Of a stretch of DNA of 64,000 nucleotides, positions 17,541-27,101 are shown one piece after another; positions within the stretch are counted from its first letter, which is position 1, and every line of letters starts with the position of its first letter. Under the pieces are notes generated by a model. The model ran no database searches, was not told where the DNA came from, and was given only the letters and a program-made list of their open reading frames with translations. A program made the translations under genes and the position numbers. The DNA is from Corynebacterium phocae (GTDB lineage: Bacteria > Actinomycetota > Actinomycetes > Mycobacteriales > Mycobacteriaceae), in NCBI RefSeq assembly GCF_008693075.1, contig NZ_VXKJ01000046.1, positions 1-64,000 of the forward strand, read 5' to 3'.

Positions 17541-17993
17541 TTAGCGCCAAGAAAACGACTGCAACTGTTGGTTTAAAACCCGCTCCAGCTTTTTACTCTT
17601 GGGCAGATCGGAAAAATACAGGGGCTGTTGATAGCCGCGAATCCCCAGCCCTAAACCACCGCGGTGCCGGCGCACCCCAGCTATATCCGCGAGGGGAATG
17701 GAATCCACCTTGGCTCCATTGCGCGCGATGACGCGGGTATTGGTGATGATAAACCGGCGCCGGCGGGCCTTCCACACGGGCACCACGAAGCGAAACACCA
17801 CCAAAAACAGCCAGACAGCTATGCAGGCTTTTTCCAAGGTGGCATCCCGCAAGCTGCCCGCAATCCACCCTATGCCCGTCCAGCACAGGCCGGTGTACAA
17901 AAACAATTCCAAGGCGGGGAAAACCAGGGCACGGTAGGGAGCGGTAACATCCGCTAGGCGGAATTCCCCCGGCTGCATCTTTAGCAAATTCAT
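17541..17993 (-). CDS. Two-helix membrane protein with a bacterial PH-like domain
   Basis: 150 residues. Two hydrophobic helices (about 27-48 and 57-75) are followed by a basic stretch (KARRRRF) and a FIITNTRVIARNG...IPLADIAGVR segment typical of YdbS/bPH domains. Topology: helices in the membrane, PH-like domain in the cytoplasm. A comparable gene lies between birA and purK in C. glutamicum. Function unknown. It is 20 bp from birA and 22 bp from purK, so part of the same run. Confidence 0.75.
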   Translation of the reverse strand: MNLLKMQPGEFRLADVTAPYRALVFPALELFLYTGLCWTGIGWIAGSLRDATLEKACIAVWLFLVVFRFVVPVWKARRRRFIITNTRVIARNGAKVDSIPLADIAGVRRHRGGLGLGIRGYQQPLYFSDLPKSKKLERVLNQQLQSFSWR

Positions 17994-18013
17994 GGTGCTT
18001 GTATCCTACCCAG

Positions 18014-18895
18014 CTAGCTTCCGGCCGGGCGAAGGTGGATGACGTCTCCTGCGGAGTAATACTGGCCGCCCACGTTTATCCGGCCGTCTTCGGCTACGCC
18101 CTCCACGGTTCCGTGGATATCCCCGCCCGGCGCTTCCAACCGCACATTCATCCCAATCGAGGAGCACACCTGACGGTAGTCCCGCATAAGCTGCGGGTCC
18201 TGGCTTTCCCACTGGTCAAACCGGGTGCGTAGGTTACGAAGTACCGCGATGGCCACCTCCGTGCGGTCGGTGTCTATGCCAGCTATTTTCAACGAGGTGG
18301 CCGTGGGCACCGGCAGCTCACCGGCGTCCAAGGTGACATTTATCCCCATCCCCACCACCACGCGGGCGCTAGGGGACCCCGCCGCCTGCGTTTTGGGAGC
18401 CAGCTCGGTTTTCGTGACCTCTGCCTTGGTGACCTCGGTTTTCGTGACCTCTGCCTTGGTGACCTCGGTTTTGGTGAGCTCACCCGCCTTGAATTCGGGG
18501 GATTTGAAGGCGGAGCCAACCGGCCCGGCCTCCGCCAACACGCCGCTAAGTTTCTTGCCTCCCAGGAGGACGTCATTTGGCCACTTCAAGACTGTGCCAG
18601 GGATGGAATCCATTATCGCTAAACCAGCCGCTAGCGGCAGGGTTCCCAGGTGCTCTAGTGAATCCGGGAGGATAAGCACGGAAAAAGTCACCTGGGAGCC
18701 AGCCGGGGCCACCCAACTGCGCCCCAGGCGGCCCTTGCCGGCGGTCTGGGAGTTGGTTATCAAAACCGTTGCATCAGCCACGTCGGTGGCCTGCATGAGG
18801 TCGGTGTTCGTGGAGCCGGTTTCCTCCACGTAACGGACCTGAGCCCACAAACCGGCCAGTTCGGTACGGATACGTTCTATGTCAAGGGTGGTCAT
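18014..18895 (-). CDS. birA: Biotin-[acetyl-CoA-carboxylase] ligase BirA
   Basis: 293 residues. The catalytic core shows EETGSTNTDL, NSQTAGKGRLGRSW (biotinoyl-AMP loop), LKWPNDVLLGGKKLSGVLAE and VVVGMGINV, then a small C-terminal SH3-like domain. There is no N-terminal HTH, so it is a mono-functional ligase. It biotinylates the BCCP domains of AccBC and Pyc in this same window. Oddly, about residues 136-168, between LSGVLAE and the VVVGMGINV strand, is a low-complexity insert of repeated Glu-Val-Thr-Lys units encoded by a 30-bp DNA repeat. Confidence 0.92.
   Translation of the reverse strand: MTTLDIERIRTELAGLWAQVRYVEETGSTNTDLMQATDVADATVLITNSQTAGKGRLGRSWVAPAGSQVTFSVLILPDSLEHLGTLPLAAGLAIMDSIPGTVLKWPNDVLLGGKKLSGVLAEAGPVGSAFKSPEFKAGELTKTEVTKAEVTKTEVTKAEVTKTELAPKTQAAGSPSARVVVGMGINVTLDAGELPVPTATSLKIAGIDTDRTEVAIAVLRNLRTRFDQWESQDPQLMRDYRQVCSSIGMNVRLEAPGGDIHGTVEGVAEDGRINVGGQYYSAGDVIHLRPAGS
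18404..18483. repeat. 30-bp minisatellite inside birA
   Basis: About 2.7 exact head-to-tail copies (starting 18404, 18434, 18464) of a 30-bp unit beginning ctcggttttcgtgacc on the plus strand. Being a multiple of three, it adds ten residues (EVTKAEVTKT type) per copy without shifting the frame. Confidence 0.9.
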
Positions 18896-18974
18896 AGCTG
18901 CCTAGAATACCCCACCCTCAGGAGTTCGGGACTACCCCCATCGGGTGTAAAAACCCCAAAATCTATTGATTTAT

Positions 18975-19019
18975 CCTTTCGGTAATTTACCGTTAAGACA
19001 ACTACAGTATCCCGAAAGG
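18975..19019 (+). promoter_or_regulatory. Operator-like inverted repeats before tusE
   Basis: A perfect 13-base palindrome cggtaatttaccg (18980-18992) lies inside a larger pair cctttcgg (18975-18982) / ccgaaagg (19012-19019). A -10-like tacagt (19003-19008) falls between the outer arms. The arrangement suggests repressor or activator control of the sugar uptake operon. Confidence 0.45.
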
Positions 19020-19029
19020 CGTTTTACCC

Positions 19030-20334
19030 ATGAAAAAATCCATTCTTGCTACCACCGTTGCACTGTCCGTTGTACTGGCAAGTTGTTCCCAGCCCGCTGA
19101 TGATGTTGAAAAGGCCGCTGATGGCGCCAAAGAAGCGGTAACCTCCGCCGCCAAGGACGCCAAGGAAGACATGAAGGACGACAAGAAGTCCAACGGAGAA
19201 GGCCGCGGACCCATTACCTTTGCCATGGGCAAAAATGACACAGATAAAATCATCCCCATCATCGAGGCCTGGAACAAAGAGCACCCTGATGAGGAAGTAA
19301 CGCTCAAAGAGCTGGCTGGTGAGGCGGACGCACAGCGTGAGACCCTAGTGCAGTCCCTGCAGGCCGGCAATGATGACTATGACGTCATGGCACTTGACGT
19401 AGTGTGGACCGCTGACTTTGCGGCCAATCAATGGCTGGCACCACTAGAAGGCGACCTCGAGGTTGACACCTCCGATCTGCTGGACGCCACCGTTGAATCC
19501 GCTACCTACATGGACACCCTCTACGCCCTGCCGCAAAACACCAACGGCCAGCTGCTATTCCACAACAAGACCCTGGCCCCAGAATCCGTGGAGAAGTTTG
19601 ATGATTTCAAGTCCGCCTGTGCCGCGCTGGAATCCGGCGTTGACTGCCTGACCACCCAGCTCAAGCAGTACGAGGGACTGACTGTGAACACCGTGGGCTT
19701 CATGGAAGGCTGGGGCGGGTCTGTCCTCGACGACAAGGGCGAAATCACCGTGGACTCCGCAGACTCGAAGGCCGGCCTGCAAGCTCTGGTTGACGCCTAC
19801 AACGGCGGTATCATCGCTAAGTCCGCCACCGCTACCACCGAGGAAGAGACCAACCTCAACTTCACCGAGGGCAAGACCGCTTTTGCCATCAACTGGCCGT
19901 ACATGTACACCAATGCTGAGGAAGCCGGCCTGGACTTTGAGGTCACCCCGCTGGTGGGCAAAGACGGCGTAGGCGTTTCCACCCTGGGCGGCTACAACAA
20001 CGGGATCAACGTCAATTCCAAGAACAAGCAGACCGCCTTGGACTTCATGAAATTCATCGTGAATGAAGAAAACCAGAAGTCCTTTGCTGAAGCCTCCTTC
20101 CCACCGGTCCTAGCTTCTGTCTACGATGACGCGGATATCGCGGAGAAGTTCCCGTACATGCCGGCACTGAAGGAATCCCTCGAAGCCGCTGCCCCACGTC
20201 CGGTTTCCCCGTTCTACACCGCCATTTCCAAGGCCATCCAGGACAACGCCTACGCCGCGCTGACCGAGGGCAAATCTGTTGACGACGCCACCGCTGATAT
20301 GAAAGCCGCTATCAAGTCTGCCTCCGCTTCCTAG
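19030..20334 (+). CDS. tusE: Trehalose/maltose-type ABC transporter substrate-binding lipoprotein
   Basis: 434 residues. Lipoprotein signal MKKSILATTVALSVVLASC (lipobox Cys19), then an acidic Ala/Lys linker (KAADGAKEAVTSAAKDAKED) probably spanning the envelope, then a family 1 sugar-binding protein fold with ITFAMGKND, VMALDVVWTADFAA, ALPQNTNGQLLF and AINWPYMY. Two permeases follow on the same strand. It resembles corynebacterial TusE / mycobacterial LpqY, which bind trehalose released during mycolate transfer. Substrate is inferred from the permeases and the TreS-like gene. Confidence 0.82.
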   Translation: MKKSILATTVALSVVLASCSQPADDVEKAADGAKEAVTSAAKDAKEDMKDDKKSNGEGRGPITFAMGKNDTDKIIPIIEAWNKEHPDEEVTLKELAGEADAQRETLVQSLQAGNDDYDVMALDVVWTADFAANQWLAPLEGDLEVDTSDLLDATVESATYMDTLYALPQNTNGQLLFHNKTLAPESVEKFDDFKSACAALESGVDCLTTQLKQYEGLTVNTVGFMEGWGGSVLDDKGEITVDSADSKAGLQALVDAYNGGIIAKSATATTEEETNLNFTEGKTAFAINWPYMYTNAEEAGLDFEVTPLVGKDGVGVSTLGGYNNGINVNSKNKQTALDFMKFIVNEENQKSFAEASFPPVLASVYDDADIAEKFPYMPALKESLEAAAPRPVSPFYTAISKAIQDNAYAALTEGKSVDDATADMKAAIKSASAS

Positions 20335-20357
20335 GAAAAGAGTCTAAACTCCTAAGA

Positions 20358-21359
<1,002 letters not shown>

Positions 21360-21366
21360 GCTCGCG

Positions 21367-22197
21367 ATGAAAAACTTGAAGAAATTTGGCCACCTCCTGG
21401 GCGTACTGTTCATCATGTTCTGGGGTCTGGCCCCCTTCTACTGGATGGTTATCACCGCGCTGCGCGATAGCTCCCATACCTTTGACACCACGCCGTGGCC
21501 CACGCACGTGACCCTGGATAATTTCCGGGACGCGCTAGCAACGGACAAGGGCAACGACTTCCTCGGCGCAATTGGCAACTCCTTAATTATCTCTTTGGCC
21601 ACGACCGCGGTGGCCGTGGCAGTGGGCGTTTTCACCGCCTACGCGCTGGCCCGCATGGACTTCCCCGGCAAAGGAATAGTCACCGGTATCATCCTGGCGG
21701 CGTCAATGTTCCCCGGCATTTCCTTGGTCACCCCGCTGTTCCAGCTCTTCGGTGATGTGGGCTGGATTGGAACCTACCAGGCCATGATCATTCCGAACAT
21801 CTCCTTCGCACTTCCCCTGACCGTTTACACGCTGGTCAGTTTCTTCCGGCAGTTGCCATGGGAGCTTGAGGAGGCCGCTTTGATGGACGGGGCCACCAAG
21901 GGCCAGGCCTTCCGGCTCATTTTGCTACCACTGGCCGCGCCTGCGCTATTTACCACCGCCATCATCGCTTTTATCACCACCTGGAATGAATTCATGCTGG
22001 CCCGCCAGCTATCTACTACTGACACCGAGCCGGTCACCGTGGCAATCGCCCGTTTCTCCGGCCCCTCCGCGTTCGAATACCCCTACGCTGCCACCATGGC
22101 AGCGGGCGCGTTGGTGACCATCCCGCTCATCATTATGGTGCTGGTATTCCAGCACCGCATTGTGGCGGGTCTTACCTCCGGCGGTGTGAAGGGCTGA
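21367..22197 (+). CDS. tusG: Sugar ABC transporter permease (SugB/MalG type)
   Basis: 276 residues from the ATG at 21367, seven bases after the tusF stop; the open frame to 21331 would overlap tusF and lacks a site. Six helices, with the EAA motif at EEAALMDGATKGQAFRLILLPLA and the MalG-like end PLIIMVLVFQHRIVAGLTSGGVKG. It pairs with TusF. No ATP-binding subunit is encoded nearby, so a shared ATPase (MsiK/UgpC type) elsewhere must energise it. Confidence 0.87.
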   Translation: MKNLKKFGHLLGVLFIMFWGLAPFYWMVITALRDSSHTFDTTPWPTHVTLDNFRDALATDKGNDFLGAIGNSLIISLATTAVAVAVGVFTAYALARMDFPGKGIVTGIILAASMFPGISLVTPLFQLFGDVGWIGTYQAMIIPNISFALPLTVYTLVSFFRQLPWELEEAALMDGATKGQAFRLILLPLAAPALFTTAIIAFITTWNEFMLARQLSTTDTEPVTVAIARFSGPSAFEYPYAATMAAGALVTIPLIIMVLVFQHRIVAGLTSGGVKG

Positions 22198-22370
22198 TGC
22201 GGCCCCACCTGCTTTGGGAGGCAGCGCTGGGGTTTGTGGGCTTTTTCGCCTTCCTCGCGCTGATTCAGGCCCTTGTTAACCTCTTTGCCCCCGAACCCGC
22301 ACTCTGGCCAGGCCTCCTGGCCGGCGGGCTAGTGGCGGCAACCTACTTCATCTGGAAAGCTGCACCGTGA
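22197..22370 (+). CDS. 57-residue membrane protein of the tus operon
   Basis: Starts MRPHLLWEAALGF and ends FIWKAAP. The ATG overlaps the tusG stop (TGATG) and its own stop overlaps the TreS-like start (GTGA), so translation is coupled on both sides. Two hydrophobic helices (about 9-29 and 38-54) are separated by FAPEPALWP. The tus locus of C. glutamicum also contains a small membrane protein gene (cg0833, from memory). Function unknown; a transporter accessory subunit is plausible. Confidence 0.8.
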   Translation: MRPHLLWEAALGFVGFFAFLALIQALVNLFAPEPALWPGLLAGGLVAATYFIWKAAP

Positions 22371-23842
22371 ACACCATTTTCTACCAAGCCCTCATCCACG
22401 CTTTTAAAGACTCCAACGGGGACGGCGTGGGGGATATCCCCGGCCTGATTTCCAAACTCGATTATCTGCAATGGCTGGGGGTGGACTGCGTGTGGGTCCC
22501 GCCCTTCTACGCCTCCCCCATGCGCGATGACGGCTACGATATCGCGGACTACTATGCCATCAACCCGGCCTACGGCACCATGGAAGACGTAGAGCAGTTG
22601 ATTGCGGAGCTGCACTCGCGCGGCATGAAGATTATGACGGACTTGGCACTCAACCACACCTCCGTTGATCACCCGTGGTTCCAGGCCTCCCGCCAGGACC
22701 CGCAGGGGCCTTACGGGGATTTTTACGTCTGGGGCGATGACCCACAGCGCTACCCGGAAATCCGTGTCATCTTCACCGACACCGAAGACAGCAACTGGGC
22801 CTTTGATGAAACCCGCGGTCAGTATTACTTCCACCGCTTCTATTCCCACCAGCCGGACCTCAACTACGACAACCCGGCGGTGCAGGAAGAAATCCTGTCC
22901 GTGGTGCGGTTCTGGCTTTCCAAGGGCGTGGACGTGCTGCGCCTAGACGCGGTGCCTTACTTGTTTGAACGTGACGGCCAAGGCGGGGAATCACTGCCCG
23001 AGACCTTTGCCTTTATTCGGCGCATCCGGGCGCTAGTGGATGCGGAATTCCCCGGCGCCAAGCTGCTGGCGGAGGCCAACCAACCGGCCGACAAAACCAC
23101 CAAATACTTCGACGCCGGAATGCACATGTGCTTCAACTTCCCCCTCATGCCCAAGCTGTACGAGGCCCTGGCTACGAGCTCGGCCACGCCCGTCTACGAG
23201 GTCATGGACGAGCTGGGAGACATCCCGGTGGGCGCGTGGGCGAACTTCCTGCGCAACCACGACGAGCTCACATTAGAGATGGTCACCCCCGCTGAGCGCC
23301 AGCTGATGTACGAAACCTACCTGCCGGATCAGCAGTCCAAGGCGCACACCGGGATTGCGCGGCGCCTCATGCCGCTCATGGGCGGCGACCGCCGCAAAGT
23401 AGAGCTGCTGTTTGCACTGCTACTCGCGCTGCCCGGCCAGCCCTTCATCTACTACGGCGATGAAATTGGGATGGAAGACCTCCCGGAGCTTCCCGACCGC
23501 TACGCGGTTCGCACACCTATGCTCTGGGAGGACGGCCCCGGCCACGGCTTTAGCGATGCCCCCTCACCCCACCTCCCCTTCGCCAGCGGCCACAGCGTGG
23601 CCGCGCAGCAAGAAGACCCCACTTCGCTGCTCAATACCGTGCGCGGGCTTATCACCCAGCGCAGGCAACACCCGGACCTGGCCACGGCCAGCTACGAGGC
23701 CGTGGAGGCCGGCGTGGATGAGGTCCTGGCTTTCCAACGCGGTGGCCTGCTGTGCCTGTTCAACTTCAGCGAGGAAACGATAGATTTGGGCCCGGTGGAG
23801 CTGGGGCCCTTTGGCTACGCGTGGGTTCCTGTGGAGTCCTAG
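22367..23842 (+). CDS. Short TreS-like GH13 enzyme (trehalose synthase/hydrolase type)
   Basis: 491 residues from GTG. GH13 TIM barrel with TreS-type signatures: DSNGDGVGDIPGL, DLALNHTSVDHPWF, VLRLDAVPYLFER (nucleophile Asp194), LLAEANQP (acid/base Glu236), FLRNHDELTLEMV (Asp299) and FIYYGDEIGM. Full TreS proteins interconvert maltose and trehalose and are near 600 residues. This one lacks part of the N-terminus and has a short C-terminal beta domain. Its place at the end of the tus operon suggests it processes imported trehalose to maltose or glucose. Exact activity (isomerase or hydrolase) cannot be read from the sequence. Confidence 0.8.
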   Translation: MNTIFYQALIHAFKDSNGDGVGDIPGLISKLDYLQWLGVDCVWVPPFYASPMRDDGYDIADYYAINPAYGTMEDVEQLIAELHSRGMKIMTDLALNHTSVDHPWFQASRQDPQGPYGDFYVWGDDPQRYPEIRVIFTDTEDSNWAFDETRGQYYFHRFYSHQPDLNYDNPAVQEEILSVVRFWLSKGVDVLRLDAVPYLFERDGQGGESLPETFAFIRRIRALVDAEFPGAKLLAEANQPADKTTKYFDAGMHMCFNFPLMPKLYEALATSSATPVYEVMDELGDIPVGAWANFLRNHDELTLEMVTPAERQLMYETYLPDQQSKAHTGIARRLMPLMGGDRRKVELLFALLLALPGQPFIYYGDEIGMEDLPELPDRYAVRTPMLWEDGPGHGFSDAPSPHLPFASGHSVAAQQEDPTSLLNTVRGLITQRRQHPDLATASYEAVEAGVDEVLAFQRGGLLCLFNFSEETIDLGPVELGPFGYAWVPVES

Positions 23843-23907
23843 CCCCCATCCGGCCCAGCCGGTCAGCCGGCTCGCCTGTCAGACCCAACCGAAATGTGAC
23901 GGGGATC

Positions 23908-23959
23908 ACCGCGTGGAAATGTTAGCTTTCGCAAGCGAAATCATTTAGACTCAACAAAC
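23908..23959 (+). promoter_or_regulatory. Leaderless-type promoter of accD1 with palindrome
   Basis: A -10-like TAGACT (23946-23951) lies exactly eight bases before the accD1 ATG and there is no ribosome site, so the mRNA probably starts at or next to the ATG. A palindrome tttcgcaagcgaaa (23926-23939) sits where a regulator would contact the -35 area. Confidence 0.5.
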
Positions 23960-25570
23960 ATGACAGTTTCCTCACATTTGCCGCCTTCAGAGCCTGCCGC
24001 AACCACTACCGCCGAAAAACTCGCCGATCTGCAGCGCCGCAGGGAAGAAGCGGCGGCCCCCATGGGGGAAGCCGCCCACCAACGCGTCAAAGACGCCGGC
24101 CGCCTCACCGCGCGTGAGCGCCTGGACTACATCCTGGATGAAGGCTCCTTCGTGGAGACCGACATGCTGGCCATCCACCGCACCGTGGACTTTGGCATGG
24201 ACAAGCGTCACCCGGTAACCGACGGTATTGTCACCGGCTGGGGCACCATCGATGGCCGTGAGGTGTGCATCTTCTCCCAGGACGGCACCGTCTTTGGTGG
24301 TGCGCTGGGTGAGGTCTACGGCGAAAAAATGATCAAGATCCAGAAGCTGGCCATCACCACCGGCCGCCCGCTCATCGGTCTGTACGAGGGCGCGGGCGCC
24401 CGCATCCAGGACGGTGCCGTGTCGCTGGACTGGATTGCCCAAACCTTCTACCAAAACACCCTAGCCTCCGGCGTTATCCCGCAAATCTCCGTGATCCTGG
24501 GCGCCTGCGCGGGCGGCAACGCCTACTCCCCCGCCATCACCGACTTCGTGGTCATGGTGGACAAGAAATCCAAGATGTTCGTCACCGGCCCCGACGTCAT
24601 CAAGACCGTCACCGGTGAGGTCATCACCCAGGAGGAACTAGGCGGCGCGGAAGTCCACATGAAATCCGCCGGCAACACCCACTACACCGCGGAAAGTGAT
24701 GAGGACGCACTTGACTGGGTCATCGACCTGATAAGCTACCTGCCCTCCAACAACCGCCAGCTGGCACCCCGTGAGGAATTCGATGAGCAGGATGACATTA
24801 CCGAAGACGACCTTAAGCTAGATTCCATCATCCCGGACTCCCCCACCCAGCCCTATGATGTGCGTGAGGTCATCGAGCTCATCACCGATGACGGCGAATA
24901 CATGGAAATCCAGGCCGAACGCGCGGACAACGTGGTCATAGCCTTCGGCCGCGTGGAGGGCCACACCGTGGGCTTCGTGGCCAACCAACCCATGGTTTTT
25001 GCCGGCTGTCTGGATATTAACTCCTCTGAGAAAGCCGCGCGTTTTATCCGTACGTGTGACTCCTTCAACATCCCCATCGTTTTGCTCGTGGACGTACCGG
25101 GCTTCCTGCCGGGCGCGGACCAGGAACATGACGGCATCTTGCGCCGCGGTGCCAAGCTGCTCTACGCCTACGCGGAGGCCACTGTGCCTAAAATCACCGT
25201 GACCATGCGCAAAGCCTACGGTGGCGCGTATTGCGTGATGGGGTCCAAGGGCCTGGGCTCAGACGTCAACCTGGCGTGGCCCACTGCGCAGATTGCGGTT
25301 ATGGGGGCATCGGGAGCCGTGGGCTTTATCTACCGCAAGGAAATCAAGGCCGCGATGGAAAAGGGTGAGGACACCGCCGCCCTCATCAAAGCCTTCGAGC
25401 AGCAGTATGACGCCTTCATGCTCACGCCCTACAAGGCAGCAGAGCGCGGGCTAATTGACGCCGTTATCATGCCGTCCGAAACCCGCACCCAGATTGCCAA
25501 GAACTTGCGCCTCTACGCGGATAAGAATGTTGCCCGCCCGGCGCGCAAGCACGGCAATATCCCACTATAG
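23960..25570 (+). CDS. accD1: Acyl-CoA carboxylase beta subunit AccD1 (acetyl-CoA type)
   Basis: 536 residues. Carboxyltransferase with both oxyanion-hole regions: [12 protein letters not shown] in the N-terminal half and [16 protein letters not shown] in the C-terminal half, plus [17 protein letters not shown] and VDVPGFLPG. It transfers carboxyl from biotin on AccBC to acetyl-CoA, giving malonyl-CoA for FAS-I; in C. glutamicum this is DtsR1/AccD1. Assigned as AccD1 because it is full length and closest to birA, as in C. glutamicum. Followed 25 bp later by the second beta-like gene. Confidence 0.9.
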   Translation: MTVSSHLPPSEPAATTTAEKLADLQRRREEAAAPMGEAAHQRVKDAGRLTARERLDYILDEGSFVETDMLAIHRTVDFGMDKRHPVTDGIVTGWGTIDGREVCIFSQDGTVFGGALGEVYGEKMIKIQKLAITTGRPLIGLYEGAGARIQDGAVSLDWIAQTFYQNTLASGVIPQISVILGACAGGNAYSPAITDFVVMVDKKSKMFVTGPDVIKTVTGEVITQEELGGAEVHMKSAGNTHYTAESDEDALDWVIDLISYLPSNNRQLAPREEFDEQDDITEDDLKLDSIIPDSPTQPYDVREVIELITDDGEYMEIQAERADNVVIAFGRVEGHTVGFVANQPMVFAGCLDINSSEKAARFIRTCDSFNIPIVLLVDVPGFLPGADQEHDGILRRGAKLLYAYAEATVPKITVTMRKAYGGAYCVMGSKGLGSDVNLAWPTAQIAVMGASGAVGFIYRKEIKAAMEKGEDTAALIKAFEQQYDAFMLTPYKAAERGLIDAVIMPSETRTQIAKNLRLYADKNVARPARKHGNIPL

Positions 25571-25581
25571 AAACGGTCTTG

Positions 25582-25595
25582 TAGACTAATCAACC
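25582..25595 (+). promoter_or_regulatory. Leaderless-type promoter of accD2-like gene
   Basis: TAGACT (25582-25587) followed by eight bases and then ATG, identical in hexamer and spacing to the accD1 promoter. No ribosome site. Confidence 0.45.
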
Positions 25596-26894
25596 ATGAG
25601 TGACATGAAAACCACCGCTGGAAAAATCGAAGCACTGGACCAGAAACTGGCCCAAGCGCACAAGCCGCTGGGGCAGGTCCCAGCAGCGCGCGAACGCATT
25701 GAATCCACGCTGGATAAGGGATCATTCGTGGAAACCGACGCCCTGGCACGCCACCGTTCCAAGGACTTCGGCCGCGAGCACGACCGCCCGTTCACCGACG
25801 GCGTCATCACCGGCTACGGCACCATCGATGGCCGTAAGGTGTGCATCTACTCCCAGGACGCCACAATTTTTGACGGCACTATGGGCGAAGCCTACGGGGA
25901 CAAGCTGGTCAAGCTCTACGACCTGGCGCTAAAAACCGGCGTCCCCATGGTGGCAATCGTGGAAGGCGGTGCCCCACGCGCGCAGGAGGGCATCATCACT
26001 TTGGCCGTCCAGGCGCGGATTTTGGAGCGGGTGACCAAGGCCTCCGGCCTCATCCCCCAAATCACGGTGGTTCATGGCCAAACCCCCTCGCTGATCCCCG
26101 GCATGTCCGACATTGTGATTGGTGCCGGCGGCCACACCCAAGCGGAGGTCCGGGAGGTCTTGAGCTTCCTCCCCGCTAACAACCATGCAGAAACCCCGCG
26201 CACGGACTCCCACATCATGCGCGGGTCCATCGCGGAGAATATTAGCGAAGAAGACCGCCAGCTGGACTCCGCAGTCCACGACGACATGACTGTGGATCTC
26301 ACGGAGGTAGTGGCGGGTGTATTCACCGAGTCCTTGGAACTGCAGGCCGCAGTTACTGGCGTATATACCGGCTTTGGGCGCATTGAAGGCCGCGCGGTGG
26401 GAGTGATAGCCAACCGGGGTACATTCGACGACTCCGCCGCTACTAAGGCCGCGCAATTTATCCAAATGTGCGACTGCTTCAACCTTCCCATCCTGGAATT
26501 CGTGGACGCCCCAGTGCTGGCCGCCAGCCCGGCCGCACTGGGCAAACTAGCCCACGCGTATTCCGCAGCCACCGTGGGCAAGGTAACCATCAACGTGGGC
26601 CGCGCTCTTGGCAACGCCTACGTGGTCTTTGGCTCCAAAGACCTGGGCGCGGACCTGGCCTATGCCTGGCCTACTGCCCAGATAGCCGTCGCGGACGCCC
26701 CCGCGCTGGCGCAAACCCTGGGCATTGAGGATGCCTCTGAGTACCTCACCCCTTATCAGGCCGCTGAACGCGGACTGGTTGACGCCGTTATCACCCCGGG
26801 CGCTACCCGCGCCTATCTGACGGAGGCCCTGCGCTTGCTAGAGCGCAAAGTAATCTATTCCACGCCGAAGAAACACGGCAACATCACCTTATAG
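25596..26894 (+). CDS. accD2: Shortened, divergent acyl-CoA carboxylase beta subunit (AccD2-like)
   Basis: 432 residues, about 100 fewer than the usual beta subunit. It aligns with AccD1 over its whole length ([65 protein letters not shown]). It has lost the AGGNAYSPA segment with the 40-50 residues after it, and the GFLPG loop; the C-terminal Gly-Gly is Gly-Asn (RALGNAYVVFG). These are the acyl-CoA and biotin oxyanion-hole regions, so I infer it is non-catalytic and structural, perhaps the AccD2 partner of AccD3 in the mycolate carboxylase complex. The frame is intact, so it is not an obvious pseudogene. Confidence 0.75.
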   Translation: MSDMKTTAGKIEALDQKLAQAHKPLGQVPAARERIESTLDKGSFVETDALARHRSKDFGREHDRPFTDGVITGYGTIDGRKVCIYSQDATIFDGTMGEAYGDKLVKLYDLALKTGVPMVAIVEGGAPRAQEGIITLAVQARILERVTKASGLIPQITVVHGQTPSLIPGMSDIVIGAGGHTQAEVREVLSFLPANNHAETPRTDSHIMRGSIAENISEEDRQLDSAVHDDMTVDLTEVVAGVFTESLELQAAVTGVYTGFGRIEGRAVGVIANRGTFDDSAATKAAQFIQMCDCFNLPILEFVDAPVLAASPAALGKLAHAYSAATVGKVTINVGRALGNAYVVFGSKDLGADLAYAWPTAQIAVADAPALAQTLGIEDASEYLTPYQAAERGLVDAVITPGATRAYLTEALRLLERKVIYSTPKKHGNITL

Positions 26895-26903
26895 GAGAAA
26901 ATC

Positions 26904-27098
26904 ATGACTGCACCCCACCTCAAAGTAATCAACGGCAAGCCCACCTTCCAGGAGGTGGCAGCCCTTGCTACCGTGCTTTCCCAGATTGATTCTGAGGAGC
27001 GCAACAAGGCCGCCCAGACCGGCGTAGTCCGGGATAACTGGGGCCAGCCGGGTGCAGACTTCAACCCTTCCGCCTTCCGGAACGTCCGCTACTTCTAA
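26904..27098 (+). CDS. accE: Acyl-CoA carboxylase epsilon subunit AccE
   Basis: 64 residues. The pattern of actinobacterial epsilon subunits is present: a short N-terminal strand (LKVINGKPTFQEVAALATVL) and a C-terminal NWGQPGADFNPSAFRNVRYF tail. It stabilises the AccBC-AccD holoenzyme. ataggagaaaatc precedes the ATG, nine bases after the accD2-like stop. Small size and location match the family. Confidence 0.88.
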   Translation: MTAPHLKVINGKPTFQEVAALATVLSQIDSEERNKAAQTGVVRDNWGQPGADFNPSAFRNVRYF

Positions 27099-27101
27099 AA
27101 C

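Noticed and set aside
22343..22849. Minus-strand 168-codon frame in the TreS-like gene
   Set aside because: Shadow of the GH13 gene; the sense frame carries all the catalytic motifs.
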